NCBI GenBank assembly: GCA_017397125.1
Contig: JAFQKB010000047.1
Coordinates: forward strand, 1-36,731
Direction of reading: 5' to 3'
Length of the DNA stretch: 36,731 nt
Origin: Clostridia bacterium
Lineage (GTDB): Bacteria > Bacillota > Clostridia > Oscillospirales > Acutalibacteraceae
A program made the position numbers and the translations under genes. The notes beneath the pieces are model-generated. The model worked only from the letters and a program-made list of their open reading frames with translations, did not search any database and was not told the origin of the DNA. Every line of letters starts with the position of its first letter. Position 1 is the stretch's first letter. Shown piece after piece: positions 15,467 to 23,753 of the stretch.

Positions 15467-16528
15467 TTGAACACAGATCGCGTGGCACAGTTGCTTCTTG
15501 GCTGGTACTCGCTCCATTACCGTCCGTTGCCCTGGCGTACAGAACCTACTCCGTATCACGTATGGGTATCGGAGATTATGCTGCAGCAGACCCGCATCGA
15601 AGCTGCGCTTCCGTATTATCGGCGTTTTATAACAGCGCTGCCGGACGTTGAGTCGCTAGCATCAGCACCCGAGGATCGGCTGCTGAAATTGTGGGAAGGT
15701 CTTGGTTATTACAGTCGGGCACGCAACCTGCAAAAGGCCGCAAAGGTGCTTGTATCTGAGTACGGCGGGCAGCTGCCGGCAGATTACGACCATCTGCTAT
15801 CGTTGCCGGGCATAGGTGCTTATACAGCAGGAGCTATTGCTTCTATCGCTTACTCCATTCCTGTGCCGGCTGTGGATGGCAACGTTATGCGGGTACTTGC
15901 CCGTTTGACCGACAACCACACGGACGTGTTGTCTACTGAGGGAAAGCGTGTGTTTACCGATCTGGCCTGGCAATTGGTTCCTGAGCGGGAGCCGGGACGC
16001 TTTAATCAGGCGCTGATGGAACTGGGCGAAACCATCTGCGTGCCTGGCACACCTCGTTGCAGTCAATGCCCGTTGCAGGATGAATGTGCAGCATATAAAA
16101 ATGGCTGTGCCGATCAGCTGCCGGTGCGTATAAAAAAGGTTGATCGGCGTGTGGAGCACCGCACCGTTGCTCTGGTACGGGTGGAGAACAGCCCGCCTGC
16201 CGTGTTACTGCATCGCCGTCCGGATACCGGTCTGCTGGCGGGACTTTGGGAACTGCCAAACACCCTGGATGAAGATCCGCTGTGCAGCTTGCCACCGGAG
16301 ATCGCCGCTATGTGCAAGACGGTAGAAGCTCTACCGGCGGCAAAGCATCTTTTTTCTCATATTGAATGGCGTCTGTCGGGTAGTATGTATTCCATACCAA
16401 CGCTGACCACGCTGCCTGACTCTTATCAAATAGCAACTCTGGCCGAATTACACACGGCCTATCCGTTACCCGGCGCCTTTCGCGCCTATACAGCGCTGTT
16501 TCCCCGATTACTGGATGAGGAGAGTTAA
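15467..16528 (+). CDS. mutY: A/G-specific adenine glycosylase
   Basis: Base-excision repair enzyme removing adenine mispaired with 8-oxoguanine. In 353 residues: the catalytic glutamate E36 in VSEIMLQQTR, the helix-hairpin-helix LPGIGAYTAGAI (113-124), the catalytic aspartate D137 in VDGNVMRVLAR, and a 4Fe-4S cluster from C191, C198, C201 and C207 (C-x6-C-x2-C-x5-C). The C-terminal NUDIX-like 8-oxoG recognition domain follows (LLHRRPDTGLLAGLWELPN). I chose the TTG at 15467, eight bases after AGGAGG, rather than the GTG at 15458, which overlaps that ribosome binding site. Confidence 0.96.
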   Translation: MNTDRVAQLLLGWYSLHYRPLPWRTEPTPYHVWVSEIMLQQTRIEAALPYYRRFITALPDVESLASAPEDRLLKLWEGLGYYSRARNLQKAAKVLVSEYGGQLPADYDHLLSLPGIGAYTAGAIASIAYSIPVPAVDGNVMRVLARLTDNHTDVLSTEGKRVFTDLAWQLVPEREPGRFNQALMELGETICVPGTPRCSQCPLQDECAAYKNGCADQLPVRIKKVDRRVEHRTVALVRVENSPPAVLLHRRPDTGLLAGLWELPNTLDEDPLCSLPPEIAAMCKTVEALPAAKHLFSHIEWRLSGSMYSIPTLTTLPDSYQIATLAELHTAYPLPGAFRAYTALFPRLLDEES

Positions 16529-16533
16529 AGGTT

Positions 16534-17016
16534 ATGGATCAAAGAAAAGATTATCTCAGTTGGGATGCCTATTTTATGGGTATCGCCATCCTGTCTGCAG
16601 AGCGCAGCAAGGATCCCGGCACCCAGGTGGGCTGCTGCATCGTTGGCCCGGACAATAAGATCCTGTCTGTGGGCTATAACGGTATGCCCATCGGCTGCCC
16701 GGACGAGGTAATGCCCTGGGCACGTGAGGGCGCCCCGATGGATACCAAGTATCTGTACGTGTGTCACGCGGAGCTCAATGCCATTCTCAACTATTCCGGC
16801 GGCAGTCTCCGTGGCGCAACGGCGTATACCACGCTATTCCCCTGTAATGAGTGTGCTAAAGCCCTTATTCAGGCCGGTGTCAAGCGGGTGGTCTATCTGT
16901 CGGATAAGTACGGCGACAGCGATTCGGTCCAGGCATCCAAGCTGATGTTTAAGATGACCGGCGTTGCCTTTGATAAATACGAGATGACCGATCGGTCCAT
17001 CTCTATGGAGCTGTGA
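16534..17016 (+). CDS. dCMP deaminase (ComEB-type)
   Basis: Zinc enzyme turning dCMP into dUMP, the substrate of the ThyX encoded at 30698-31471. In 160 residues the zinc/catalytic motif is CHAELNAI (H78, E80) with PCNEC (C104 and C107); early motifs DPGTQVGCCIVGPD and GYNGMPIGCPDE are typical of dCMP deaminases rather than cytidine deaminase. The start lies five bases after the mutY stop, with a weak AAAGG just upstream, suggesting coupling. The SDR gene begins two bases after its stop. Confidence 0.93.
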   Translation: MDQRKDYLSWDAYFMGIAILSAERSKDPGTQVGCCIVGPDNKILSVGYNGMPIGCPDEVMPWAREGAPMDTKYLYVCHAELNAILNYSGGSLRGATAYTTLFPCNECAKALIQAGVKRVVYLSDKYGDSDSVQASKLMFKMTGVAFDKYEMTDRSISMEL

Positions 17017-17017
17017 T

Positions 17018-17752
17018 ATGAGCGGTGTTGCATTGGTTACCGGCGCCTCCCGTGGCATCGGTCGGGCGATCGCCCTCCAATTGGCCCGGGACGGCTACGC
17101 CGTGGCTGTCCATTGTCATCGGCAGGTGGATGCAGCCCAGTCGGTATGCGATCAGATCCGGGCACAGGGCGGTATAGCCGCCGTTTTCTGCTGTGATGTG
17201 ACGGACGAAGGCGCTGTGCAGCGTATGGCTGCTGACATTACAGCGCAGCTGGGTCTGGTGTCGGTGCTGGTGAACAACGCCGGTTTTGCTCAGCAAAAGC
17301 TGTTTACCGATCTGGATGGGGAAGAATGGCGGCGGATGATGGCTGTCCACGTGGATGGTGCGTTTTACACCTGCCGCGCGTTTTTGCCGGATATGATCCG
17401 CCGACACGAGGGCGCAATCGTCAACGTTTCCTCTATGTGGGGGCAGACCGGCGGCTCCTGCGAGGTGCATTATTCCACCGCCAAGGCGGCGCTGATCGGC
17501 CTGACAAAGGCTCTCGCCAAAGAGGTGGGACCGGCCGGTGTACGGGTCAATTGTGTGGCTCCCGGCGTCATTCAGACCGATATGCTGTCCGGTTTTGATG
17601 AGAATACCCTGCAGGCTCTGGCTGAGGAAGCGCCTCTGTGCCGTTTGGGCACACCGGAGGACGTGGCGGCGGCGGTTTCATTTTTGGTTTCGGACCGAGC
17701 CGGTTTTATCACTGGTCAGGTTTTAGCCCCTAATGGCGGTATTGTAATTTAA
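17018..17752 (+). CDS. Short-chain dehydrogenase/reductase, FabG-like
   Basis: NAD(P)H-dependent oxidoreductase with a Rossmann fold. In 244 residues: the cofactor loop TGASRGIG (8-15), CDVTD (59-63), NNAG (86-89), and the catalytic Ser and Tyr-x3-Lys (S139 region NVSSMWG, Y152, K156). The family's conserved asparagine of the N-S-Y-K tetrad, normally in a VNLxG segment, appears as histidine here (AVHVDG, about 109-114). It looks most like FabG-type 3-oxoacyl-ACP reductases, but no fatty-acid genes are near, so the substrate is unknown. It starts two bases after the dCMP deaminase stop. Confidence 0.85.
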   Translation: MSGVALVTGASRGIGRAIALQLARDGYAVAVHCHRQVDAAQSVCDQIRAQGGIAAVFCCDVTDEGAVQRMAADITAQLGLVSVLVNNAGFAQQKLFTDLDGEEWRRMMAVHVDGAFYTCRAFLPDMIRRHEGAIVNVSSMWGQTGGSCEVHYSTAKAALIGLTKALAKEVGPAGVRVNCVAPGVIQTDMLSGFDENTLQALAEEAPLCRLGTPEDVAAAVSFLVSDRAGFITGQVLAPNGGIVI

Positions 17753-17768
17753 TTATTTGGAGGTAACT

Positions 17769-18218
17769 ATGATTGCTATTGCTTGTGACCATTCTGCGGT
17801 TGAACTGAAAGAAGAGGTCAAAAAATTATTAACGGAACGCGGCTATGACTACGAGGATTTCGGTACGGATACGACGGCCAGCTGTCACTATCCTATTTAC
17901 GGTGCCAGAGCCGCCCGTGCCGTGGCCTCCGGCCACTGCGACCGCGGCATTGTCATCTGCGGCACCGGCATCGGTATGTCTATGGTTGCCAACAAGGTGA
18001 AGGGCATCCGCTGCGCTCTGTGCAGCGACACCTTTTCCGCCCGTATGACCCGTGTCCATAACGACAGCAATATGCTGGCTCTGGGTGCCCGCGTCATCGG
18101 CGTCGAGTTAGCAAAAGAAATCGTCAATGCCTGGCTGGATGCCGAATTTGAGGGCGGCCGTCATCAGGTGCGTTTGGATATGATGACCGCTATTGAAAAC
18201 GGCGAAGAAATTGAGTAA
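17769..18218 (+). CDS. rpiB: Ribose-5-phosphate isomerase B
   Basis: Interconverts ribose-5-phosphate and ribulose-5-phosphate in the pentose phosphate pathway. The 149 residues hold IACDHSAVELK (D7, H8), the catalytic cysteine C64 with the anion hole in ICGTGIGMSMVANKVKGIR, and RVHNDSNMLALGARV (H97). The related LacA/LacB galactose-6-phosphate isomerases are excluded by the single complete motif set and lack of a lac context. The ATG at 17769 follows GGAGGT; the in-frame TTG at 17757 overlaps that site and is not used. Confidence 0.93.
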   Translation: MIAIACDHSAVELKEEVKKLLTERGYDYEDFGTDTTASCHYPIYGARAARAVASGHCDRGIVICGTGIGMSMVANKVKGIRCALCSDTFSARMTRVHNDSNMLALGARVIGVELAKEIVNAWLDAEFEGGRHQVRLDMMTAIENGEEIE

Positions 18219-18233
18219 CCTCGGAGGAACATC

Positions 18234-18992
18234 ATGAAAAAAAGAACAAAAAAAACCTTAAGCGTAGCCGGCAAGGTTTTCTTGCGACTGCTCTTGTCCC
18301 TTATTATGTGTGCTATTCTGTATATTTCCATCTCGGTGCTAAGCAGCGGTCTGCTCAGCGTCAACGTAGGCTATCGTATCTACGAGCAGGCAGAGGATGA
18401 GTCCGTTGAGATGATAGAAGAGCACTACTATACCGACGATGAAGAGGTGCTTACCGCTGAGGATCTGGAGCTGAAAGAAAACCAGATGTTCACCTCTATC
18501 CGTGTGGTGCCGGACACCACCGCTGCCGTCATGGATGTTATTGCACAGATTCTGCTGATTGTGCTCTTGTGTATTTTCCCGTACAGCATTATGTGGCAGT
18601 TCGGCAGCCGGGACGACACCAACGTCCGCTATCGCGGCCAAAAGCCGGAGCCTTGGCGCGGCGTAAAGGTGGGTGCCCTGGCTAATGCGCCTTTTGCGCT
18701 GCTGTGGCTGTTGCTGTTGGCGGCGAAATTCGGTGTGATGCCGGGCTCTTTTATCCAGCTGTATCGGTTGGTGACGTTCCCGTTCTTACCCTACGTGAAT
18801 TGGCTGTTTGGTTCGGTTTCCTCTGCTGTGGATGCGGATCTGTGGCGGATCCTGGCGCTGATCCCCACGCTGCTGGTGGTGCCTGCCGTGTGCGGCGTTG
18901 CCTATCGCTTGGGCGGCACTCAGTTCTCCATCAGTGAGTTTTTGACCTTTGCTAAAAAGAAAGAAGACACCAAGGACGACGGAGAGATCTGA
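18234..18992 (+). CDS. Unrecognised multi-pass membrane protein
   Basis: No family recognised. The 252 residues start with a basic tail (MKKRTKKTLS), then TM1 (about 15-37), an acidic segment (47-80, including EQAEDESVEMIEEHYY and DDEEVLTAEDLELKE), TM2 (about 97-120), a charged cytoplasmic loop with WRGVKVG, and three further hydrophobic segments (about 145-166, 174-195, 203-225), ending in a charged tail (KKKEDTKDD). The basic start puts the acidic 50-residue loop outside. The ATG at 18234 has CGGAGGA in a good position. It lies 15 bp after rpiB and 61 bp before the wall amidase, so a cell-envelope role is possible but only by association. Confidence 0.8.
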   Translation: MKKRTKKTLSVAGKVFLRLLLSLIMCAILYISISVLSSGLLSVNVGYRIYEQAEDESVEMIEEHYYTDDEEVLTAEDLELKENQMFTSIRVVPDTTAAVMDVIAQILLIVLLCIFPYSIMWQFGSRDDTNVRYRGQKPEPWRGVKVGALANAPFALLWLLLLAAKFGVMPGSFIQLYRLVTFPFLPYVNWLFGSVSSAVDADLWRILALIPTLLVVPAVCGVAYRLGGTQFSISEFLTFAKKKEDTKDDGEI

Positions 18993-19053
18993 TTTTATTC
19001 GACCGTCATAGATTCATCCCGGTTCTCATACATTATTCCGGGGTGATGGGTGT

Positions 19054-19725
19054 ATGGTACGTGCGTTTTGCTGTGTCCTGTGTGTAGCGTTCCTGTTGCT
19101 TTTTTCGGGCTGTGCGGCCTATACAGCCACACAGCCGCATACAGGGGTGGTGCTCATAGACCCCGGACACGGTGGTTTTGACGGCGGCACGGTGGCTATA
19201 GACGGCACCAACGAAAAACATATCAACCTATCCATCAGCCTGATGCTGCGGGATATGCTGGCTGTCTGCGGGGTTGCAGTGGATTTGACACGCGATACGG
19301 ATGCGGCATTGGAGGACGCCTCCGCCGTTTCGATACGCGAGAAAAAGGTCAGCGATATGCGCAACCGCCTGACAATGTACGCCTCAGCCGACCTGGTTAT
19401 ATCAATACACCAAAATCATTTTTCTGTGCCGAAATACCTCGGCACACAGGTGTTTTATTCCGATAATCACCCGGATAGTCGGTTGCTGGCCACATCTATC
19501 CGGGCCTCAGTGATCCGGCGGCTGCAGCCGGAGAACACCCGCGAGCTAAAAAAAGCCAGCGACGGTATCTATCTGTTGCACCATACGACGGTACCCGCCG
19601 TACTGGTGGAGTGCGGTTTTTTATCCAACCCCGACGAGCTGGAGCGACTAAAAGACGTCGCCTATCAGCAGAAAACGGCCTGGACGATCCTGCTGGGCTA
19701 TTGGGATTATACGATTCAGAAATGA
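19054..19725 (+). CDS. cwlD: N-acetylmuramoyl-L-alanine amidase, CwlD-like (Amidase_3)
   Basis: Zinc amidase that cuts the amide bond between MurNAc and the stem peptide. The 223 residues begin with a hydrophobic signal ending in LLFSGCAAY, a plausible lipobox (Cys about 20), then the Amidase_3 motifs IDPGHGGFDGG (first zinc His), a GTNEKHINLSISLML segment (zinc Glu), LVISIHQNHF (second zinc His) and VPAVLVECGFLSNPDE (catalytic Glu). Size and order match CwlD, which in Bacillus makes muramic lactam of the spore cortex; a vegetative amidase is the alternative. The ATG at 19054 has a modest GGGGTG upstream. Ten bases separate it from radA. Confidence 0.85.
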   Translation: MVRAFCCVLCVAFLLLFSGCAAYTATQPHTGVVLIDPGHGGFDGGTVAIDGTNEKHINLSISLMLRDMLAVCGVAVDLTRDTDAALEDASAVSIREKKVSDMRNRLTMYASADLVISIHQNHFSVPKYLGTQVFYSDNHPDSRLLATSIRASVIRRLQPENTRELKKASDGIYLLHHTTVPAVLVECGFLSNPDELERLKDVAYQQKTAWTILLGYWDYTIQK

Positions 19726-19735
19726 GGGAAGCGCT

Positions 19736-21091
19736 GTGGCACAAAAAACGAAAACGATCTTTGCCTGCAACGTGTGCGGCGCCGAATCCACCAAGTGGTA
19801 TGGACGCTGTCCCAGCTGCGGTGCCTGGAACAGTATGGAGGAGCAGACAAGCGTACAAGCTGTGTCATCCTCCAGCCGTTCAGGCGGCGCTGCTGTGCAG
19901 TCCATAGCACACATTACCCCTAACGACAAGCAGCGCTATCATACCGGCATGAAGGAGCTGGATCGGGTGCTGGGTGGCGGTATCGTCCGCGGCGGATTGA
20001 TGCTCATTGGCGGCGACCCGGGCATTGGAAAATCCACCCTTTTGTTGCAGATCTGCGAGCATCTCGGCCGTGATCATAAGATTCTTTACGTGTCCGGCGA
20101 AGAGTCGGAAGGTCAGATCAAGCTTCGTGCCGACCGACTGGGTGTTATTTGTGAAAACCTGTACGTACTCTGCGAGAACGATCTGGATTCCATTCTGGCA
20201 TCTATGCAGGATGAAAAGCCGGACATCGTGATCGTAGACTCCATACAGACGATGAATCTGGCTGAGGTAGCCTCTGCCGCCGGTAGCGTCACCCAGGTGC
20301 GTGAATGCACCGCCGCCATTATGCGTTTGGCCAAGCGGATGGATATACCTGTTTTTATCGTCGGTCACGTGAATAAGGACGGTGCCATCGCCGGACCTAA
20401 GGTGATGGAGCACATCGTGGACTGCGTGTTGTATTTCGAGGGCGACCGCCACTCCAGTTACCGTCTGCTGCGTTGTGTTAAAAATCGTTACGGTTCTACC
20501 AACGAGATCGGTGTGTTCGAGATGGGGGACAGGGGACTGGTTGAGGTGGAAAACCCCTCTCTGATGCTGCTCTCCGGCCGTCCGCTGAACGTAAGCGGCG
20601 CCTGTGTTGCCTGCACCATCGAGGGCACTCGCCCCATGCTGGCGGAGGTGCAGGGGTTGGTTACGCCCACCGGGTTTGGCAATCCCCGCCGGATGGCCAC
20701 CGGCTTTGATTATAACCGTCTTTCGTTGATATTGGCTGTGCTGGAAAAGCGGGCCGGTTACTTTTTCTCCAATCTGGACACCTATGTCAATGTGGTGGGT
20801 GGTCTGTGGTTGGACGAGCCTGCCGTAGACCTGCCGGTGGCGCTGGCGCTGATCTCCGGACTCAAAGACGCCGTGATTTCCTCCGATACCATAGCCTTTG
20901 GCGAGATCGGTCTGACCGGCGAGATCCGCGCGGTTTCCAATGCAGACCTTCGTGTGGCGGAGGCGGCTCGTATGGGCTTTGATCGTGTGATCGTCCCGCA
21001 TCACAATCTGAAAAATATAGTCCCGCGTGATGATATCACAGTTATTGGTGTGCGCACCGTGCGAGAAGCGTTTGAGGCGATTCAAAACTAA
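19736..21091 (+). CDS. radA: DNA repair protein RadA (Sms)
   Basis: RecA-related ATPase acting in recombination and branch migration. The 451 residues carry an N-terminal zinc finger (C11, C14, C25, C28), Walker A GGDPGIGKST (92-101), the Walker B region DIVIVDSIQTM, the RadA signature KNRYGS (249-254) and a C-terminal Lon-protease-like domain (VDLPVALALISGL and GEIGLTGEIRAV). The start is a GTG at 19736 with GAGGGA upstream, overlapping the end of the amidase gene by spacing only. It is followed 18 bp later by a ComEA-like gene, both linked to DNA handling. Confidence 0.97.
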   Translation: MAQKTKTIFACNVCGAESTKWYGRCPSCGAWNSMEEQTSVQAVSSSSRSGGAAVQSIAHITPNDKQRYHTGMKELDRVLGGGIVRGGLMLIGGDPGIGKSTLLLQICEHLGRDHKILYVSGEESEGQIKLRADRLGVICENLYVLCENDLDSILASMQDEKPDIVIVDSIQTMNLAEVASAAGSVTQVRECTAAIMRLAKRMDIPVFIVGHVNKDGAIAGPKVMEHIVDCVLYFEGDRHSSYRLLRCVKNRYGSTNEIGVFEMGDRGLVEVENPSLMLLSGRPLNVSGACVACTIEGTRPMLAEVQGLVTPTGFGNPRRMATGFDYNRLSLILAVLEKRAGYFFSNLDTYVNVVGGLWLDEPAVDLPVALALISGLKDAVISSDTIAFGEIGLTGEIRAVSNADLRVAEAARMGFDRVIVPHHNLKNIVPRDDITVIGVRTVREAFEAIQN

Positions 21092-21109
21092 CCGGAGTGT
21101 ACAAGCTAT

Positions 21110-21580
21110 ATGGAAAAGCGTAACGTAGATCTGCGATTTACCCTGATTCTGCTGATGGTCACCGCAGTGATCTTCTTTATACTGGGTGTTTCGGTTGCCT
21201 CTTTGCTGGGGCCGGCTCATACCATGACCAGCGACATTGAGTATATCCCCAAGGATACGACAACCACCACGACTTCTGTTGCTACCACAATCAACACCAC
21301 GATCGGTACAAAAGATTCCGGGACAACCTCTACAACGACCACACGTGGGACAAGCCAACAGACTGTCACCACGGCTGAACAGAGCGGTAAGATACCTCTG
21401 AACACGGCCACCAAGGAGCAACTGATGTCCATAAAAGGGATAGGGGAAATCTATGCACAGCGTATCCTGGACTACCGAGAGCAGATCGGCGGATTCACCA
21501 GCCTGGAGCAGCTTATGGATATCGACGGTATCGGCGCGGGCCGATACAACAGTTGGGTGGAGTATTTAACCCTGGACTAA
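21110..21580 (+). CDS. ComEA-like membrane-anchored helix-hairpin-helix protein
   Basis: Predicted DNA-binding protein outside the membrane, resembling the competence receptor ComEA. In 156 residues: a transmembrane anchor (about 10-34), a long threonine-rich linker (about 50-92, with runs such as TTTTTT and TSTTTT), and a C-terminal double HhH domain (IPLNTATKEQLMSIKGIG and LEQLMDIDGIGAGRY). The SLBB domain usual in longer ComEA proteins is missing; the linker takes its place. The ATG at 21110 has CGGAG upstream. Whether this organism takes up DNA cannot be told from one gene; comEC is not visible here. Confidence 0.85.
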   Translation: MEKRNVDLRFTLILLMVTAVIFFILGVSVASLLGPAHTMTSDIEYIPKDTTTTTTSVATTINTTIGTKDSGTTSTTTTRGTSQQTVTTAEQSGKIPLNTATKEQLMSIKGIGEIYAQRILDYREQIGGFTSLEQLMDIDGIGAGRYNSWVEYLTLD

Positions 21581-21634
21581 TTTCAACCTTTTTTCATCAT
21601 TTTGTTAAAATTTTCATTGATCGGAGGAGTTCGT

Positions 21635-22699
21635 ATGGCAGTTTCCGTATCGCATTTCGACTATCTGCCGGACGGTCGGGAAATACAGAAAATAACGCTG
21701 ACCAACGGTGTGGGAACAGCGGTATCTGTTCTCACGTTCGGTGCCACACTGCAATCCTTCCTGTTTGAGGACAGGGATATTGTATTGGGTTCGGAATGTG
21801 TTGCTGACTATCTGGGGTCCGGCGCCTACATAGGCGCTACGGTGGGACGTGTGTGCAACCGTACAGCGGATGGCCGTTTTACGCTCAATGGTACCGAATA
21901 CCGGGTGGCGTGCAACGAGCCTCAGCGGCAGGTCCATTTGCATGGCGGTCTGACCGGCTTTGATAAAAAAGTGTGGGATTACACCATCGTGTGCGATGGA
22001 GATGCGCCCCGGGTACAGTTTTCTGTCACCAGCCCGGATGGGGACGAGGGGTATCCCGGCAATCTGATGGTGAGTGTTACCTATTCACTGGCTATGGACA
22101 ATACCCTGTCGCTGGAATATATGGCTACCACCGATGCGGATACCCCGGTCAATCTCACCAACCACGTCTATTTCAACCTGAACGGTTGTGGCGGCGATAA
22201 AGTGTATGACACTATGCTGCGTATCAACGCTGAGCAGTATACCCCGGTGACCGAGCGGTTGATCCCTACCGGTGAATACGCGTCGGTGGCCGGAACAGCG
22301 CTGGACTTCCGCAAATTTAAGGCCATCGGTGATGCTCTTCACAATGAGGATGCCACCATGGCATACACCGGCGGCGTGGATCACAATTTTGTGCTGGCCC
22401 ACGACCGTCGTCCGCTCAGCGAGGCCGCCTGCGCCTATAGCCCCGCCACCGGCATCTGCGTCACCTGCTGTACGGATCTGCCCGGCATTCAGGTGTATAC
22501 CGGCAATTTTCTGGAGGATAACCCCGGCAAATACGGTCATACGTGGCAAAAGCATGATGGTTTCTGCCTGGAGACGCAGTTCTTCCCGGATAGCGTAAAC
22601 AACCCTCAATTTCCGTCCGCTATTTTGGCGGCAGGGGCTGAATTTAGGTCCTGCACCACTTATCGCGTGGACCGGATCGACATACCGGGAAAGGAGTGA
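21635..22699 (+). CDS. galM: Aldose 1-epimerase (galactose mutarotase)
   Basis: Interconverts alpha and beta anomers of hexoses such as glucose and galactose. The 354 residues include GRVCNRTADGRFTLNG (71-86), VHLHGGLTGFDKKVWD (H101, H103), the catalytic-acid histidine H177 in TNHVYFNLNG, GVDHNF (247-252), GIQVYTGNF, and the catalytic base E313 in FCLETQFFPD. All match full-length GalM. The ATG at 21635 is well placed behind GGAGGAG; an in-frame TTG at 21602 is not needed. No other galactose genes are nearby, so it seems to sit in a housekeeping run. Confidence 0.95.
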   Translation: MAVSVSHFDYLPDGREIQKITLTNGVGTAVSVLTFGATLQSFLFEDRDIVLGSECVADYLGSGAYIGATVGRVCNRTADGRFTLNGTEYRVACNEPQRQVHLHGGLTGFDKKVWDYTIVCDGDAPRVQFSVTSPDGDEGYPGNLMVSVTYSLAMDNTLSLEYMATTDADTPVNLTNHVYFNLNGCGGDKVYDTMLRINAEQYTPVTERLIPTGEYASVAGTALDFRKFKAIGDALHNEDATMAYTGGVDHNFVLAHDRRPLSEAACAYSPATGICVTCCTDLPGIQVYTGNFLEDNPGKYGHTWQKHDGFCLETQFFPDSVNNPQFPSAILAAGAEFRSCTTYRVDRIDIPGKE

Positions 22700-22705
22700 T
22701 CGACC

Positions 22706-23263
22706 GTGCGTGTGATAACAGGCACCGCCCGTGGACGGCGGTTGGAGACCCTGCCCGGAGACGCCACACGGCCGACCTCCGAAAAAGTGAAGGAAAGCCT
22801 ATTCTCAGCCATTCAGTTTGACATTGAAGGCCGTCGGGTGCTGGATCTGTTCGCCGGCTCCGGCCAGCTGGGCATCGAGGCTCTCAGCCGCGGTGCATCC
22901 GGCTGCGTATTTGTAGATAAAAACACCGATGCGGTGCAGATCATCCGTCGCAATCTACAGCACACCGGTCTGGCGGCCAACGCCCAGGTGCTGGGCACCG
23001 ACGCAATGAGCTATCTCACCCGTCCGGGTGACCGCTTTGACCTGGTGTTTTTAGATCCGCCCTATGCTTCCGATTTGCTTCTGCCGGTATTAGAAAAGGT
23101 GGCGCCTTACGTGAATGACGGGGGCATCATCGTGTGTGAGTCCGAGGACACAACCGATCTGCCCGCCAACGTGGATCGCTTTGCGTTGGCTCGCACCTAT
23201 CGATTTGGCCGTGTGTGTGTGTGGCTGTATCGATATGAGCACCGAGAGGAGGGATACCTATGA
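22706..23263 (+). CDS. rsmD: 16S rRNA (guanine966-N2)-methyltransferase RsmD
   Basis: Methylates G966 of 16S rRNA using S-adenosylmethionine. The 185 residues show MRVITGTARGRRLETL at the N-terminus, TRPTSEKVKESLF, the SAM-binding motif I LDLFAGSGQLGIEALSRGA (46-64), and the catalytic DPPY (117-120). The start is a GTG at 22706 behind AAGGAG, seven bases after galM. Its end overlaps coaD by four bases (ATGA). rsmD-coaD is a very common pair in Firmicutes. Confidence 0.96.
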   Translation: MRVITGTARGRRLETLPGDATRPTSEKVKESLFSAIQFDIEGRRVLDLFAGSGQLGIEALSRGASGCVFVDKNTDAVQIIRRNLQHTGLAANAQVLGTDAMSYLTRPGDRFDLVFLDPPYASDLLLPVLEKVAPYVNDGGIIVCESEDTTDLPANVDRFALARTYRFGRVCVWLYRYEHREEGYL

Positions 23264-23748
23264 AAATAGCGATCTGTCCTGGCAGCTTTGACCCGGTGAC
23301 CCTGGGCCATATGGACATCATCCGGCGCGCAGCACTGCTATTTGACCGGGTCATCGTTGTGGTTATGTCCAACGCTGCGAAATCCCCCTTGTTCACCCAG
23401 GTGGAACGTATGGACCTATTGAAACGCGCCATCGATGCCGAGGGCATCGACAATGTCATCGTGGATTGCTACGACGGCTTGTTGGCCGAGTACGCCAAGT
23501 TGCGCAATGCAACCGCAATCGTAAAAGGTCTGCGAGCCATGTCGGATTTTGAATACGAATTCCAGATGGCCCTCACAAACCGTAAGTTGTATGCCGATGC
23601 AGAGACGGTGTTCCTGACCACCACGTCAGATCATATGTATCTGTCCTCCAGCCTGGTCAAACAGGTGGCCGGACTTGGTGGCGACGTTACCGACTTTGTC
23701 CCGGCGTGCATCCTGCCCGATATTGCAGATAAATTCAGAAAGGAATAA
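23260..23748 (+). CDS. coaD: Phosphopantetheine adenylyltransferase
   Basis: Fourth step of coenzyme A synthesis: phosphopantetheine and ATP give dephospho-CoA. The 162 residues start with MKIAICPGSFDPVTLGHMDI, including the nucleotidyltransferase motif TxGH as TLGH (14-17). The family stretches IVKGLRAMSDFEYEFQMA and YLSSSLVKQVAGLGGDV follow. It overlaps rsmD by four bases, implying coupled translation. Confidence 0.98.
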   Translation: MKIAICPGSFDPVTLGHMDIIRRAALLFDRVIVVVMSNAAKSPLFTQVERMDLLKRAIDAEGIDNVIVDCYDGLLAEYAKLRNATAIVKGLRAMSDFEYEFQMALTNRKLYADAETVFLTTTSDHMYLSSSLVKQVAGLGGDVTDFVPACILPDIADKFRKE

Positions 23749-23753
23749 GAATT

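Noticed and set aside
19880..21421. 513-codon minus-strand frame covering radA
   Set aside because: RadA motifs (zinc finger, Walker A, KNRYGS) are intact on the plus strand; the antisense frame has no recognisable domain and no ribosome binding site.
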